64,000 nucleotides of DNA. Origin: Bryobacterales bacterium. GTDB taxonomy: Bacteria > Acidobacteriota > Terriglobia > Bryobacterales > Bryobacteraceae. Location: positions 148,269 through 212,268 of the forward strand of contig PLEX01000225.1 in assembly GCA_003136575.1 (NCBI GenBank), written 5' to 3'. The position numbers and the translations under genes were made by a program. The notes below the pieces were generated by a model. That model saw only the letters and a list, made by a program, of their open reading frames with translations. It did no database searches and was not told the DNA's origin. This document shows, piece by piece, positions 8,529-17,260 of the stretch (within the stretch, counting starts at the first letter, position 1; the number at the start of each line of letters is the position of its first letter).

Positions 8529-9828
8529 CCGCCTCTGAAGCCGGCCTTCCGTAACCCGGCTTCAAGCCAGGTACACCGCCGCATCAGATTCCAGAGCCAT
8601 TGTGATCGGTAATTTTCGATCATCAGCACAATCAGGCCCTGATCCGGCCAAAATAACCGTCGGATACCCAGCCGAGCGCGTCATCGATAGTCATCGTCGG
8701 ATTCAACGCATTCGGCACGCGGTAGTTTCCGGCGATACTTGGATGCCGCTGAGAGATTTGCCTTATGGCAGGCAACACGATATCGGGCGCAAACGGAATC
8801 GTCCCGAACGCGGCGGCAGGCGAGATGGTTCCGTCGTCAGGCCCATACGGCATGCTGCGAGCCGCATAGCCGAGAAAGCGGTGGTTCACGCCATCGATAC
8901 GGGCGGTCCTGGGCCCGGGTCCGTCGGATGCCGTGAACCCCCAGTAATTCTCCCCATACCATTTGTGCCCGCGCGGGTTGCGCATTGCATACTCGCGCTG
9001 AATCAAGGCCGCCTTTCGGATGTTTTCGAAATAGTCGCTGCGCTTCTCTCGCATGAACCGATCCCGCAACCCTCTGAAGTCGATCCAGGCGTGCGAAAAC
9101 TGATGGATGAAAAGCGGACCGGCGTAAGGATGGTCGTGCCCATACAGATTTTCCCACTGGTAAGTCGACGTTCAGGTGGTATAACTATCGGCCGATAGCG
9201 GGTAAGTTGGCGACCCCAGGCCCAGGGCATAAAGAATGAGGGCTTCGTTATATCCCTCCCAGCCATAATGCAGGAATCCGCATTCCGGTTTCCACCCTCG
9301 TGAAACCGTACGTGGGTCGTTTTGAGCCCATTGCCAGTCCATACGCCTGTATAGTGCCTCAGCCAGGTTGCGAATCTCCTCTTCACCCTGGCCGTTCCCG
9401 CGGAAATAGGCGTGTACTGTCAGGATTCCGGCCGCCAGCAGCGCACTATCGATGATCGACAACTCCGATTGCCAGACTCGTTTGCCGGTTTGCAGATCGA
9501 GGAAGTGATAGTAGAAGCCCTTATAACCAGTGGCGTCTGTCCGGTCATTTTGGGCGCTTTCCCGGAAGAAACGTAATGTTACGAGCGTTCGCGCCGCCGC
9601 CACCGCGCGAGTCATCCAGCCGCGCTCAACCCCGATGGGATAGCACGATAACGCGAAACCGACGACGGCGATGCTTGAAGGCGAACCGACACGAGTCGTG
9701 TCGGCCACCAATCCATGCGCCGGGTTCGCGTTTTCCTCAAAATAGCGGAAGGCCGCGGACTCGAACCGGTCCAGTAGCTCTTCATCGTCGCCTAGAGTCG
9801 ATACTCGCGATACTCCCGCCGCATCGTG
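8513..9828 (-). pseudogene. Decayed glucoamylase-like (GH144-type) gene: nonsense codon and frameshift
   Basis: Translated in pieces, this stretch reproduces a bacterial glucoamylase-like protein: LLDRFESAAFRYFEENANPA, SIAVVGFALSCYPIGVERGW, GYKGFYYHFLDLQTG, GWKPECGFLHYGWEGYNEA, FIHQFSHAWIDFRG, ENYWGFTASDGPGP, YGPDDGTISPAAAF and finally GLIVLMIENYRSQWLWNLM. Two lesions interrupt it. The codon expected to be Trp before TSTYQWENLYG is TGA (bases 9172-9174). Near 8640-8646 one base is missing, so the sequence shifts frame between GYFGR and GLIVLMIENYRS. No in-frame ATG or signal peptide precedes the homologous start near 9790. Each lesion is a single base, so sequencing error is possible but needs two independent events. 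The intact enzyme would act on beta-glucans, which fits the glucan synthase at the window start. Confidence 0.8.
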
Positions 9829-9894
9829 TTAACATGGCGTCTTGTCCGCCCGGCCGCGCTTGTCGGGCGAAAACAAGTCTCCGTCGACCAGATC

Positions 9895-9900
9895 AGGAGA
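9895..9900 (+). promoter_or_regulatory. Ribosome binding site deciding a TTG start
   Basis: AGGAGA lies five bases before a TTG codon that begins a signal-peptide-like stretch of the gamma-glutamyltransferase. The frame is open for 330 bases further upstream, but that stretch is antisense to the glucoamylase-like gene and Arg/Pro rich. Confidence 0.65.
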
Positions 9901-9905
9901 GACTC

Positions 9906-11603
9906 TTGCCCTCATACAGCTTCCGCCGCGCGTCTTCCGCGTTGTTATTTTTCAGTCCCATCGTTAGCTTCATCTGCGCGCCACTCGACGCGCGCGAACC
10001 CGTAAGAGCGCGCCACGCCATGGTCGTCGCATCGCAGCCTGCCGAGCAGGTGGGACTCGAAGTGCTTCGTAAAGGCGGCAACGCCATCGATGCCGCCATC
10101 GCCGTCGGGTTCGCTCTCAACTGGGCGTATCCCTTCGCGGGGGCTCTGGGCGGCGGCGGGTTCATGACGATTCGCCTTGCCGACGGAACCAGCACGTTCA
10201 TCGACTTCCGCGAGGAGGCCCCGGCGAAGGCATCGAAAGCAATGTACCTCGACGCCAATGGCAACCCGACGCGTGAAAGCCTGACCGGCTGGAAATCCTC
10301 CGGTGTTCCCGGCACCGTTCGCGGTTTCGAAATGGCCCAAAGGAAATACGGCAAGCTGAAATGGGCCGAGGATCTGGCGCCCGCCATCGCGATGGCGTCG
10401 AAAGGCTTCCCCGCCCCATACGCGCTCGCCGAATCGCTCCGCAACGCGCGCAGCGTCTCGGCTAACGCCGAATCGAAGCGGGTCTTCCAGCGCGACGGCG
10501 CGTTTTACGAGCAGGGCGACATCGTCACCTTTCCCGACCTCGCCCGCACTCTGACGCGCATCGCGGAAAACGGCGCGGACGAATTTTATCTTGGCGAGAC
10601 CGCGCGCACGCTCGCCGCGGCCATGGAAGCCAATGGCGGATTGATCACGCTCGACGACCTGAAGAATTACAAAGCGGTCGAGCGGACGCCGCTCACGGGC
10701 AAATATCGCAACTATACCGTCATTACTGCGCCGCCGCCCAGCGCGGGCGGACTGGGAATACTCCAGATGCTCGCCATGCTCGAAGGCACCGGCTACGAGA
10801 AAGGCGGCTTCGGTTCGGCTTCCGCCCTGCATTACGAAGCGGAAGTGATGCGGCGCTTTTATGCCGATCGCAACCAGTACCTGGGCGACCCGGATTTCGT
10901 GAAGAATCCCATCGCCGGGCTTCTCGATCCCGCGTACATCGCGGCCCGCCGCGGTTCGATCGATCCCGCCCACGCAACGCCGAGCAGCGCCGTCGGACCG
11001 GGTAAACCGGCTGGCGCCGAGAGTTCGGAGACGACCCACTTCGACGTGGTCGACGAGCAGGGAAATGCGGTGTCGGTCACGTTTACTCTGAACGGCGGAT
11101 ACGGTAATGGCATCACCGTACCCGGACTTGGATTCCTGCTGAACAATGAGATGGACGATTTCACTTCCAAGCCCGGCGTGCCGAACCTCTTCGGCCTGGT
11201 GCAGGGCGAAGCGAACACGATCGCTCCAGGAAAGCGCCCGGTTTCGTCCATGGCGCCGACGATCGTGTTACGCGACGGCAAGCTCTTCGCCGTGTTGGGC
11301 GGGCCGGGAGGTTCGCGCATTCCGTCGGCGATATTGCAGGCGTTTCTGGCTGTAGTGGATTTCGGGATGAGCCCGCAGGACGCGGTGGACGCACCCCGGA
11401 TTCATCATCAATGGCTGCCTGACCGGATTACGATGGAGCGCGGCATCTCTCCCGACACCCTCGATTTACTCAAGGCTCGGGGACATGACGTGCGCTATGA
11501 AGCCGGACCCGTGACGGCGGAGGTGGAGATGATCGTTATTGACGGCGGCTGGCTGCAGGGCGCAGGCGACCCGAGAAGGTCTGGCGCGGCGGCGGGGTAT
11601 TAG
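9906..11603 (+). CDS. ggt: Secreted gamma-glutamyltransferase
   Basis: The 565-residue precursor starts at TTG behind a good ribosome binding site and begins with a signal peptide (SSALLFFSPIVSFICAPLDA). The large subunit carries VVASQPAEQVGLEVLRKGGN and GGGGFMTIRL. The autocatalytic cleavage site is SSE-TTHFDVVDEQGNAVS, making Thr376 the N-terminal nucleophile of the small subunit, and the substrate-binding region PVSSMAPTIVLRDGK and GGPGGSRIPSAI is present. The enzyme hydrolyses or transfers gamma-glutamyl groups from glutathione and related peptides in the periplasm. It is divergent from the glucoamylase-like pseudogene and followed by a convergent small membrane protein gene. Length and all key motifs are complete, so it should be functional. 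Confidence 0.93.
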   Translation: MPSYSFRRASSALLFFSPIVSFICAPLDAREPVRARHAMVVASQPAEQVGLEVLRKGGNAIDAAIAVGFALNWAYPFAGALGGGGFMTIRLADGTSTFIDFREEAPAKASKAMYLDANGNPTRESLTGWKSSGVPGTVRGFEMAQRKYGKLKWAEDLAPAIAMASKGFPAPYALAESLRNARSVSANAESKRVFQRDGAFYEQGDIVTFPDLARTLTRIAENGADEFYLGETARTLAAAMEANGGLITLDDLKNYKAVERTPLTGKYRNYTVITAPPPSAGGLGILQMLAMLEGTGYEKGGFGSASALHYEAEVMRRFYADRNQYLGDPDFVKNPIAGLLDPAYIAARRGSIDPAHATPSSAVGPGKPAGAESSETTHFDVVDEQGNAVSVTFTLNGGYGNGITVPGLGFLLNNEMDDFTSKPGVPNLFGLVQGEANTIAPGKRPVSSMAPTIVLRDGKLFAVLGGPGGSRIPSAILQAFLAVVDFGMSPQDAVDAPRIHHQWLPDRITMERGISPDTLDLLKARGHDVRYEAGPVTAEVEMIVIDGGWLQGAGDPRRSGAAAGY

Positions 11604-11766
11604 TAGTCGCGGGACCGGGCGCACGGCGCGGCACCCTGGCAGCGGAGCGAGCTGGCAATCGGTGGTCAATCTGCGTGGCGCGGGCGGAACGGCTCGGCGG
11701 ACGCCTGACTGCGAATGCGAGTCGGGTGCGCCCGCAGGCGCGCGAAGACCTGCTACCGAGTGGGTT

Positions 11767-12129
11767 TTACTTCGTTTTGCGTCCCGCAAGAAAGGCGAGC
11801 GCGCCAACAACAGCCGTGATTAAGGCAGCAATTCCTGAAAGTGCCCCGAGAGTCAGTCCCAGGTATGACGGCGGAGGTGGCTGCGCTGTGTTTACGTTGG
11901 CGCTAGTAACGTACTTCTCCGAGAAAAAGGCTCCTGTCGGCTCACAGCGGATATGCACCTTGAACGAACCGTTGTACGCATAGGTGTGTTTGAGTTGGAA
12001 ATCAGAAGTGATTGTGTCGTCTCCCCAATCGATGGACCCCTCGTCGTCGCCGCAGGGCGCGGAATCGAACGCGACGTCCCCGTGTCCATTGGCAATCGGG
12101 TCCGGGGAAAAGAAGCCGGCTTCGAACAA
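11767..12129 (-). CDS. Small PKD-like, membrane-anchored hypothetical protein, possibly frameshifted at its 5' end
   Basis: The frame encodes a PKD-like beta domain (SIDWGDDTITSDFQLKHTYA, with a WGD motif typical of PKD folds) followed by a C-terminal transmembrane helix (LGALSGIAALITAVVGALAF) and a short basic tail, a layout of exported anchored proteins. The only start in frame is a TTG right after a stop codon, and there is no export signal. In the next frame just upstream, from a GTG near 12200, lies a lipoprotein-like leader ending in SLCSLASC. A one-base shift near 12120-12130 would join the two, so the gene may be broken or mis-sequenced. No named family was recognised. Confidence 0.45.
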   Translation of the reverse strand: MFEAGFFSPDPIANGHGDVAFDSAPCGDDEGSIDWGDDTITSDFQLKHTYAYNGSFKVHIRCEPTGAFFSEKYVTSANVNTAQPPPPSYLGLTLGALSGIAALITAVVGALAFLAGRKTK

Positions 12130-12597
12130 CTAGCGAGGGAACACAGAGAAGAAACTGGAATCAGTAACTTAAGTCCGCTTCCGAAAGATAAACCGCGCAC
12201 CTGCCCTCGTCATATTTTTCATTATGCATGAAATGACGCCCGGATTGTGGAAAAAACCGCCACATAGCCGTTACTCTCCGGAGTCCGATCACGTGGGTCT
12301 CGGACGGTGGTCCGGCCGCATCATCATTTCACGCGCTACTCGTACCGGGATTGGAAACCTTGCGCCGGAAACCACCCCACCTGGTTGGCTACGCGTTTCG
12401 CCCGTGAAGCCTCGGTCACGTTACTTGGAGCAAACAGACCATCATTGACGGTTCGTCGGCTTCTTATCCCTCTGGTCACACACCGATTTCGGGCCATGAA
12501 TACCTTTGGAGAAGCCGGGCGCTTCGTTGGGCGCATTGTTGTGCCGTCAATGCTGCGCCGCGCTGTCGCCGCCGGCAAACCGAAAAGAAGCCACCAT
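12130..12597. other. Region without a recognised gene
   Basis: Apart from the possible leader of the PKD-like protein (to about 12200), no coding signal with family similarity, RNA gene or clear terminator was seen here. Frames open on the plus strand run through the antisense of the HNH gene and have Arg/Ser-rich translations typical of shadows. Confidence 0.4.
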
Positions 12598-13005
12598 TCA
12601 GGAATCGGGGCTTTCGTCCTGTCGGTGTTCCAAAAGCTCGCGCCGTTCGATCCGTCGCGTATCGTTCATCGCGAGAAGCTTTACGGTCGTGCGTCCAACC
12701 ACAGTCACACCTTCAATAACCGATCCTCGGAAACGAAAATGATCTGCCCAATGGTGGCGTCTCGGATCGAACAACGGAACAACGTCGCCCGTTGTCGGGT
12801 CGATACCGGTAAGGTTCGGTCCTTTCCGCAGATTGCAGCGGTGACAGGCGAGGGCGAGATTGCTGTGATCGTCGCTTCCCTCGTGCTGGCGGGGAACTAT
12901 ATGCTCGATGTGATGCGTGAACGAACAACCATCCTGTGGGAGCAGGCAATACTCGCAACGGTTTCCGGCTCTCGTTCGGACAAGCAGGCGCGTTGCCAGA
13001 TCCAT
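12598..13005 (-). CDS. HNH endonuclease-like protein
   Basis: The 135-residue protein has a clear HNH nuclease core: CEYC (zinc-type Cys pair), HHIEHIVPRQHEGSDDHSNL and ALACHRCNLRKGPNL with the second Cys pair, followed by GIDPTTGDVVPLFDPRRHHW, a tail common to stand-alone bacterial HNH proteins. It starts two bases after the stop of the upstream 84-residue gene, so the two are translated as a pair. HNH proteins cut or nick DNA; this compact form is common in cyanobacteria and acidobacteria, but its biological role (defence, repair or selfish element) is not established. Confidence 0.85.
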   Translation of the reverse strand: MDLATRLLVRTRAGNRCEYCLLPQDGCSFTHHIEHIVPRQHEGSDDHSNLALACHRCNLRKGPNLTGIDPTTGDVVPLFDPRRHHWADHFRFRGSVIEGVTVVGRTTVKLLAMNDTRRIERRELLEHRQDESPDS

Positions 13006-13007
13006 TG

Positions 13008-13262
13008 CTACGCGGCGTCGGACAGCCGGTTTCGGGCCTTTAATTTCAGGATTGCGACGAAATCCTCCGCGTTAATGAGCGCCTCATATTCCGCGCGCTC
13101 ATCGTCGCTGAGCAGCCCTTCGTTAGCCCGTTCCGCAAGGGTATCGACTCTCTCCTGCACTGAGGCCGAGACGCCCAGAGCGACAACGCGGCGGGCGGAT
13201 TCGGCGTCGAGGCAGCGGCTTAGCGGATCGAGAAACTGATCGAGCGAGGTGGCGGCACTCAT
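13008..13262 (-). CDS. Small helical partner of the HNH protein
   Basis: This 84-residue acidic helical protein (MSAATSLDQFLDPLSRCLDA, then ERVDTLAERANEGLLSDDER and EYEALINAEDFVAILKLKAR) has no named domain that I recognise. Proteins of this size and pattern are repeatedly found directly upstream of small HNH proteins, as here with only a two-base gap, so it is likely co-expressed with and functionally tied to the nuclease. An antitoxin or regulator role would be a guess; no DNA-binding motif is obvious. Confidence 0.7.
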   Translation of the reverse strand: MSAATSLDQFLDPLSRCLDAESARRVVALGVSASVQERVDTLAERANEGLLSDDERAEYEALINAEDFVAILKLKARNRLSDAA

Positions 13263-13526
13263 GTCTTTACGCTATCACCACGGGCAAGTCGGGCCTACAA
13301 TCCTCACGGATGTCCCGGAGCCCGTCCATGGCTGCGCTCGGCCTCTCTTGTTAACCGCCAGTGTCAAGCTCCCGAGATACGGCGGAAGCAGCCAAACGGG
13401 GCCGCGCCTGGATCGCGCGGCCGGGTTCATCCCGGCAACGCGGGTTACTCGAACGCCTGAACCCGTCCCCCGCGCGGGCCCTACCCGACCCTGTTTCCGG
13501 TCATAATGTCTGAGGGAGATATACCT

Positions 13527-14492
13527 ATGACAGATCACGCGATTTCCCGGCGGACCATGTTGTCGACCGCTATTGCCGCAGCAGGCGTCGTCGCGGCTCC
13601 GCGCAGCCTCCGGGCCGCGCCTTCGGCCTCAATGCCCATGCGCCTCGGCGGACCCATTTTCGTCAAATCAACCGATCCCGCCATCCTCGCCAAAGCCCAT
13701 CGCGATCTCGGATACCGCGCCGCTTACGCGCCTTCCGACCTGGCCGTGAAGGACACGGATCGCATCGCGGCCTTCGTGACGGAATTCGCCGCACAGGACG
13801 TTACCATCGCCGAGGTCGGAGCCTGGAAAAACATGCTCGATCCCGACTCCGAAAAGCGCAGCCAGAATCTGGCGTACGTCACCGACCGTCTCGCTCTCGC
13901 CGAAGCGCTCGGCGCGCGAAACTGCGTCGACATCGCCGGCTCCTACCACCCCACGGTCTGGTACGGCCAGAATCCGAAGAATCTGAGCGAGGAGTTTTTC
14001 AACGCCACCGTCGAAAACTGCCGCAAGGTCATCGACGCCGTGAAGCCAGTACACGCGCGTTTCACCATCGAAATGATGCCGTGGGCGTTGCCCAGTACGC
14101 CGGATGAGTACCTTCGTTTGATCAAGGCAGTCGACCGCAAAGCCTTCGGCGTTCACCTCGACGTGTGCAACACCATGAGCAGCCCCGCGCGCCTTTATAA
14201 CAACGCCGCCGTGATCCACGAGTGCTTCACGAAACTCGGCCCGTGGATCGTTTCCTGCCACGCCAAGGATCTGCAGTGGGGTCCCGGCGTTCAGGTGAAC
14301 ATTCAGGAAGTGATTCCGGGCACGGGCCTGATCGATTACAAGACGTTACTGCGCGATCTGTCGCAACTGCCGGTCGACGCGCCGCTGATGCTCGAACATC
14401 TGAAAGACGAAGGGGAGTACACAAGGGGCAGGGAATACATTCAGGGCGTCGCCAGATCTCTCGGCCTGTCGTTCGGGACGTCCATCGCATGA
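13527..14492 (+). CDS. Tat-exported sugar phosphate isomerase/epimerase-like TIM barrel
   Basis: The chosen ATG (MTDHAISRRTMLSTAIAAAG) is preceded by GAGGGAG at eight bases, better placed than the ATG 21 bases earlier. SRRTM followed by a hydrophobic run is a twin-arginine-type signal peptide. The mature part has the xylose isomerase-like TIM-barrel pattern: VTIAEVGAWKNMLDP, TIEMMPWALPSTPDEYLRLI, FGVHLDVCN, IVSCHAKDLQW and LMLEHLKDEGEYTRG, which supply Glu, Asp and His metal ligands. It overlaps the downstream amidohydrolase gene by four bases (ATGA), so the two products probably act in one periplasmic pathway of sugar or aromatic-acid breakdown. The substrate is unknown. Confidence 0.85.
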   Translation: MTDHAISRRTMLSTAIAAAGVVAAPRSLRAAPSASMPMRLGGPIFVKSTDPAILAKAHRDLGYRAAYAPSDLAVKDTDRIAAFVTEFAAQDVTIAEVGAWKNMLDPDSEKRSQNLAYVTDRLALAEALGARNCVDIAGSYHPTVWYGQNPKNLSEEFFNATVENCRKVIDAVKPVHARFTIEMMPWALPSTPDEYLRLIKAVDRKAFGVHLDVCNTMSSPARLYNNAAVIHECFTKLGPWIVSCHAKDLQWGPGVQVNIQEVIPGTGLIDYKTLLRDLSQLPVDAPLMLEHLKDEGEYTRGREYIQGVARSLGLSFGTSIA

Positions 14493-15424
14493 AACGCCGT
14501 ACATTTCTCGCGTCGGCGGCCGTGGGTGTCTTCACCCACACAGCGGAATCGGCTGCCGCCCAGACTTCTCTGCCGTTCCCCGTCATCGACACCCACATCC
14601 ATCTGTTCGATCCCACGCGCCCGCAGGGCGTGCTGTGGCCCTCGAAGGACGACAAGGTTCTATACCAGCCCGCGCTGCCCGCCCGTTATCGGAAAATCGC
14701 GCAGCCGTTCGGCGTTGCGGGCGCAATTGAAGTGGAATGCAGTCCGCTGCCGGAGGACAACCAGTGGGTGCTTGACGTCGCGGCGAAAGACGCGATCGTC
14801 GTGGGGACGGTTGGCAATCTGGAGCCGGACAAACCTGAATTTCGAACGCAACTCGACCGTCTCCACAAGAACCCCTTGTTTCGCGGCATTCGCTACGGAA
14901 ACCTTTGGGGGAGGGATCTGGCCGCGGCCATTCGCAATCCCCGCTTTGTGGAAGGCCTGAAGGCTCTGGCCAATGCGGACCTGGTTCTCGACACCGCCAA
15001 CCAGACTCCGGAACTGATCGCCGCGGCGCTGCGCGTGACCGACCTCGTCCCGAATCTGCGCGTGGTGATCGATCATTTGCCGCAATTCGCTCCACCCGCC
15101 GACGCCAACGTGCGCGAACTCGGCAATCGGCCGCAAGTCTACGCCAAGATCTCGGAGGTTCTGCGCCGCGTCGGAGCGGGACCCGACAGCCGCGTCCCGG
15201 CCGACCTCGGCTTCTATCGCCCAAAGCTCGACGAAATCTTCGGCATCTTCGGCGAGGACCGGGTGCTGTACGGCAGCGACTGGCCGAACAGCGACAACTG
15301 GGCACCCTATTCGCAGGTTTTCGGCATCGTTCGTGAGTACTTTATGGGTAAAGGACCGGTGATAGCGGAGAAGTACTTCTCGAATAACTCGGTCGCGGCC
15401 TACCGCTGGATCAGGCGGTCATAA
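14489..15424 (+). CDS. Exported amidohydrolase_2 family protein
   Basis: MKRRTFLASAAVGVFTHTAE is a twin-arginine-like leader. The mature enzyme has the amidohydrolase signature VIDTHIHLFDP near the N terminus, IRYGNLWG and VVIDHLPQFAPP in the barrel, and YGSDWPNSD near the end with the conserved Asp. This pattern fits the 2-pyrone-4,6-dicarboxylate lactonase / metal-dependent hydrolase branch. Its ATG overlaps the stop codon of the isomerase-like gene (ATGA), strong evidence for translational coupling. Likely action is hydrolysis of a lactone or related carbohydrate-derived acid; the true substrate is not visible from the sequence. Confidence 0.87.
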   Translation: MKRRTFLASAAVGVFTHTAESAAAQTSLPFPVIDTHIHLFDPTRPQGVLWPSKDDKVLYQPALPARYRKIAQPFGVAGAIEVECSPLPEDNQWVLDVAAKDAIVVGTVGNLEPDKPEFRTQLDRLHKNPLFRGIRYGNLWGRDLAAAIRNPRFVEGLKALANADLVLDTANQTPELIAAALRVTDLVPNLRVVIDHLPQFAPPADANVRELGNRPQVYAKISEVLRRVGAGPDSRVPADLGFYRPKLDEIFGIFGEDRVLYGSDWPNSDNWAPYSQVFGIVREYFMGKGPVIAEKYFSNNSVAAYRWIRRS

Positions 15425-15432
15425 GCCTGAAG

Positions 15433-15954
15433 CTACCAGTGGCGAACGCGGCCGACGTCCACATGAACGAAGTCCGACGCAGGATAGTACCCGACGCCGC
15501 CGCGCGCCAGTTGCATGGCTTTGCTTCGCAGCGCGGCCGTCGACAGGCCAGGCACGCGGATATCGATGGCTTCCGCCTGCATGTGAAGGCTGTTCTTCGC
15601 GACCCCGGCGGTGTGAGTCCGCAGATACTCGTTGCTCCAGGGCGAGCGATAACCGCAGATCACGTTGATCTCGACATTCGGCAGGCCGGCTGAGGCTGTC
15701 AGATCGGAAAGGAGATCGAACAAACGCGGATCGTAATGGTGGATGTCGTTGGTCCTGTGGTCTCGCAGGAAATGATCGAGGCTCGCCAGCGCCTTGGGAT
15801 CGTACGCATCCCCGCGTTTGTAGACGATATCGATGTGTTCGCCGGTGTGCGTTTCAAACAGACGCATGCGCCGTTCGGCGGACACAGGCCCTATTGTGGC
15901 GGAAGATGAGCCGACGAGCAAGAGTCCGATAAGCGACAGACGTGAGAGTTGCAT
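15433..15954 (-). CDS. DUF882 (YcbK-like, peptidase M15 fold) secreted protein
   Basis: The 173-residue precursor begins MQLSRLSLIGLLLVGSSSAT, a signal peptide, with GGGAG about ten bases upstream. The mature part has MRLFETHTGEHIDIVYKRGD, then VICGYRSPWSNEYLR, SLHMQAEAIDIRVPG and FVHVDVGRVRHW; the His, Asp and His of these last motifs are the zinc ligands of the M15/DUF882 fold. E. coli YcbK (MepK) is a murein endopeptidase that cuts mDAP-mDAP crosslinks, so peptidoglycan remodelling is a reasonable inference. The gene converges on the amidohydrolase gene with an eight-base gap. Confidence 0.88.
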   Translation of the reverse strand: MQLSRLSLIGLLLVGSSSATIGPVSAERRMRLFETHTGEHIDIVYKRGDAYDPKALASLDHFLRDHRTNDIHHYDPRLFDLLSDLTASAGLPNVEINVICGYRSPWSNEYLRTHTAGVAKNSLHMQAEAIDIRVPGLSTAALRSKAMQLARGGVGYYPASDFVHVDVGRVRHW

Positions 15955-16390
15955 CAAGCGGAAACTCCCTTTCGCGGTGCCGGACAATTTAGCCGGACAC
16001 CACCACTTCAGCGTATCAGCCTCGACGGACAAACACCTCGGTGCACTGCGGACTACGGAGGGCAGGAGTCGGCGCTGTCCGAAGAAATCATGCGGTGCTG
16101 GTTCGCACCGGATCGGGAGTGGCCGCCAAAAACTTCGCCTTCCGAAATCGCCCGAACCTGCCATTTAAGCCGCTGTCTGCGGGTCGATCTCGTGGTGCCG
16201 AAGGCGGTCCTGCCCACCCGGCGTGCGGCAGACGGCGGTCTCACATGGTTCGGCCGGCATCCTCCCTGCTATTGTTGGGGTGTCCGGTCGTTCCATCCGC
16301 CAGCGCAGGCCCGGCAAATGGCCACTGGCGTGCTGCTGTCAATTCGCCTCAGCCCAACCGCGGATTTCGGCGCCGCAGATAGGTGTTTCC
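15955..16390. other. Region without a recognised gene
   Basis: This interval separates the DUF882 gene from the transglutaminase pair and must hold their divergent promoters. No conserved coding sequence was seen; open frames here have Arg/Ser/Pro-rich translations without family features. An AGGTG sequence at its 3' end serves as the likely ribosome binding site for the TTG start of the next gene. Confidence 0.4.
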
Positions 16391-17260
16391 TTGCAACTCC
16401 GAGCCGGTTTTGAACTCGTTTATCACTTTCCGCAGCCCACGCCGATAATCCTTGTCGTGAACATCCACGATTCACGCGCCCAGGACATCGTCATCCCCGA
16501 TCACCTGATCACCGAACCTGTTATTCCGGTCCACGGTTATCGCGACGCATTCGGCAACCGCTGCAATCGCGTTCTCGCCCCGACCGGGCGCCTTCGCCTG
16601 ATGACCGATTGCGTTGTCCGCGACAGCGGCCATCCCGATGAGATGGTATTCGGCGCGGGGCAGGATTCCGTGCAGGACTTGCCCGAAGACGTTCTGGTGT
16701 TTCTGCTGGGCAGCCGATACTGCGAGACCGACTTTCTCTCAGACGCGGCATGGCAGCTGTTCAGTGGCATTACTCCCGGGTACGCGCGCGTGCAGGCCAT
16801 CTGCGATTACGTTCACCGGCATATTGTTTTCAACTACCAAAATGCCCGCGCCGACCGGAGCGCCGCCGGTGCGTTTAACGAACGCACCGGCGTATGCCGC
16901 GACTACGCGCATCTGGCCATCGCTTTCTGCCGTTGCATGAATATTCCCGCACGATACTGCACCGGCTATCTGGGCGACGTGGGAACGCCTCCCCCGTACG
17001 GCATCGGAGATTTTGCCGCATGGTTCGAAGCATGGATCGGTGGCCGCTGGCATACCTTCGATCCCCGCAATAACGTGCCGCGGATGAGCCGCGTCCTGAT
17101 GGCGCGAGGCCGCGACGCCTGCGATGTCGCGATCGCAACGACGTTCGGACCCAATACTCTTGAGAAATTCAGGGTCTGGACCGATGAGATCCCGGATGGC
17201 GAGGTTCCAGTCCTCGGACCAGGGCCGCTGTCTACATGGTCCGCGGCGGCGAATTACTGA
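16391..17260 (+). CDS. Transglutaminase-like protein, paralogue lacking the catalytic His
   Basis: The start is a TTG (then QLRAGFELVYHFPQPTPIIL) five bases after AGGTG; this N terminus aligns with the paralogue earlier in the window, and the open frame upstream does not. Of the 289 residues, TGVCRDYAHLAIAFCRCMNI carries the nucleophile Cys and WHTFDPRNN the Asp. The His position reads FAAWFE, so the residue is Ala (Ser in the paralogue). Its stop overlaps the ATG of the next gene (TGATG), which encodes a transglutaminase-like protein with an intact triad. The pairing hints that an impaired and an intact member work together. Confidence 0.82.
   Translation: MQLRAGFELVYHFPQPTPIILVVNIHDSRAQDIVIPDHLITEPVIPVHGYRDAFGNRCNRVLAPTGRLRLMTDCVVRDSGHPDEMVFGAGQDSVQDLPEDVLVFLLGSRYCETDFLSDAAWQLFSGITPGYARVQAICDYVHRHIVFNYQNARADRSAAGAFNERTGVCRDYAHLAIAFCRCMNIPARYCTGYLGDVGTPPPYGIGDFAAWFEAWIGGRWHTFDPRNNVPRMSRVLMARGRDACDVAIATTFGPNTLEKFRVWTDEIPDGEVPVLGPGPLSTWSAAANY

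Noticed and set aside
9745..9765. T-loop-like GGTTCGAGTCC on the minus strand, resembling a tRNA
   Set aside because: It encodes DRFES in the glucoamylase-like gene, and no acceptor or anticodon stem surrounds it.
9945..11039. Minus-strand frame (364 codons) inside the gamma-glutamyltransferase gene
   Set aside because: No motif; it is antisense to a complete enzyme.
12307..13239. Plus-strand frame (310 codons) across the HNH unit
   Set aside because: It is antisense to the HNH core and shows no domain.
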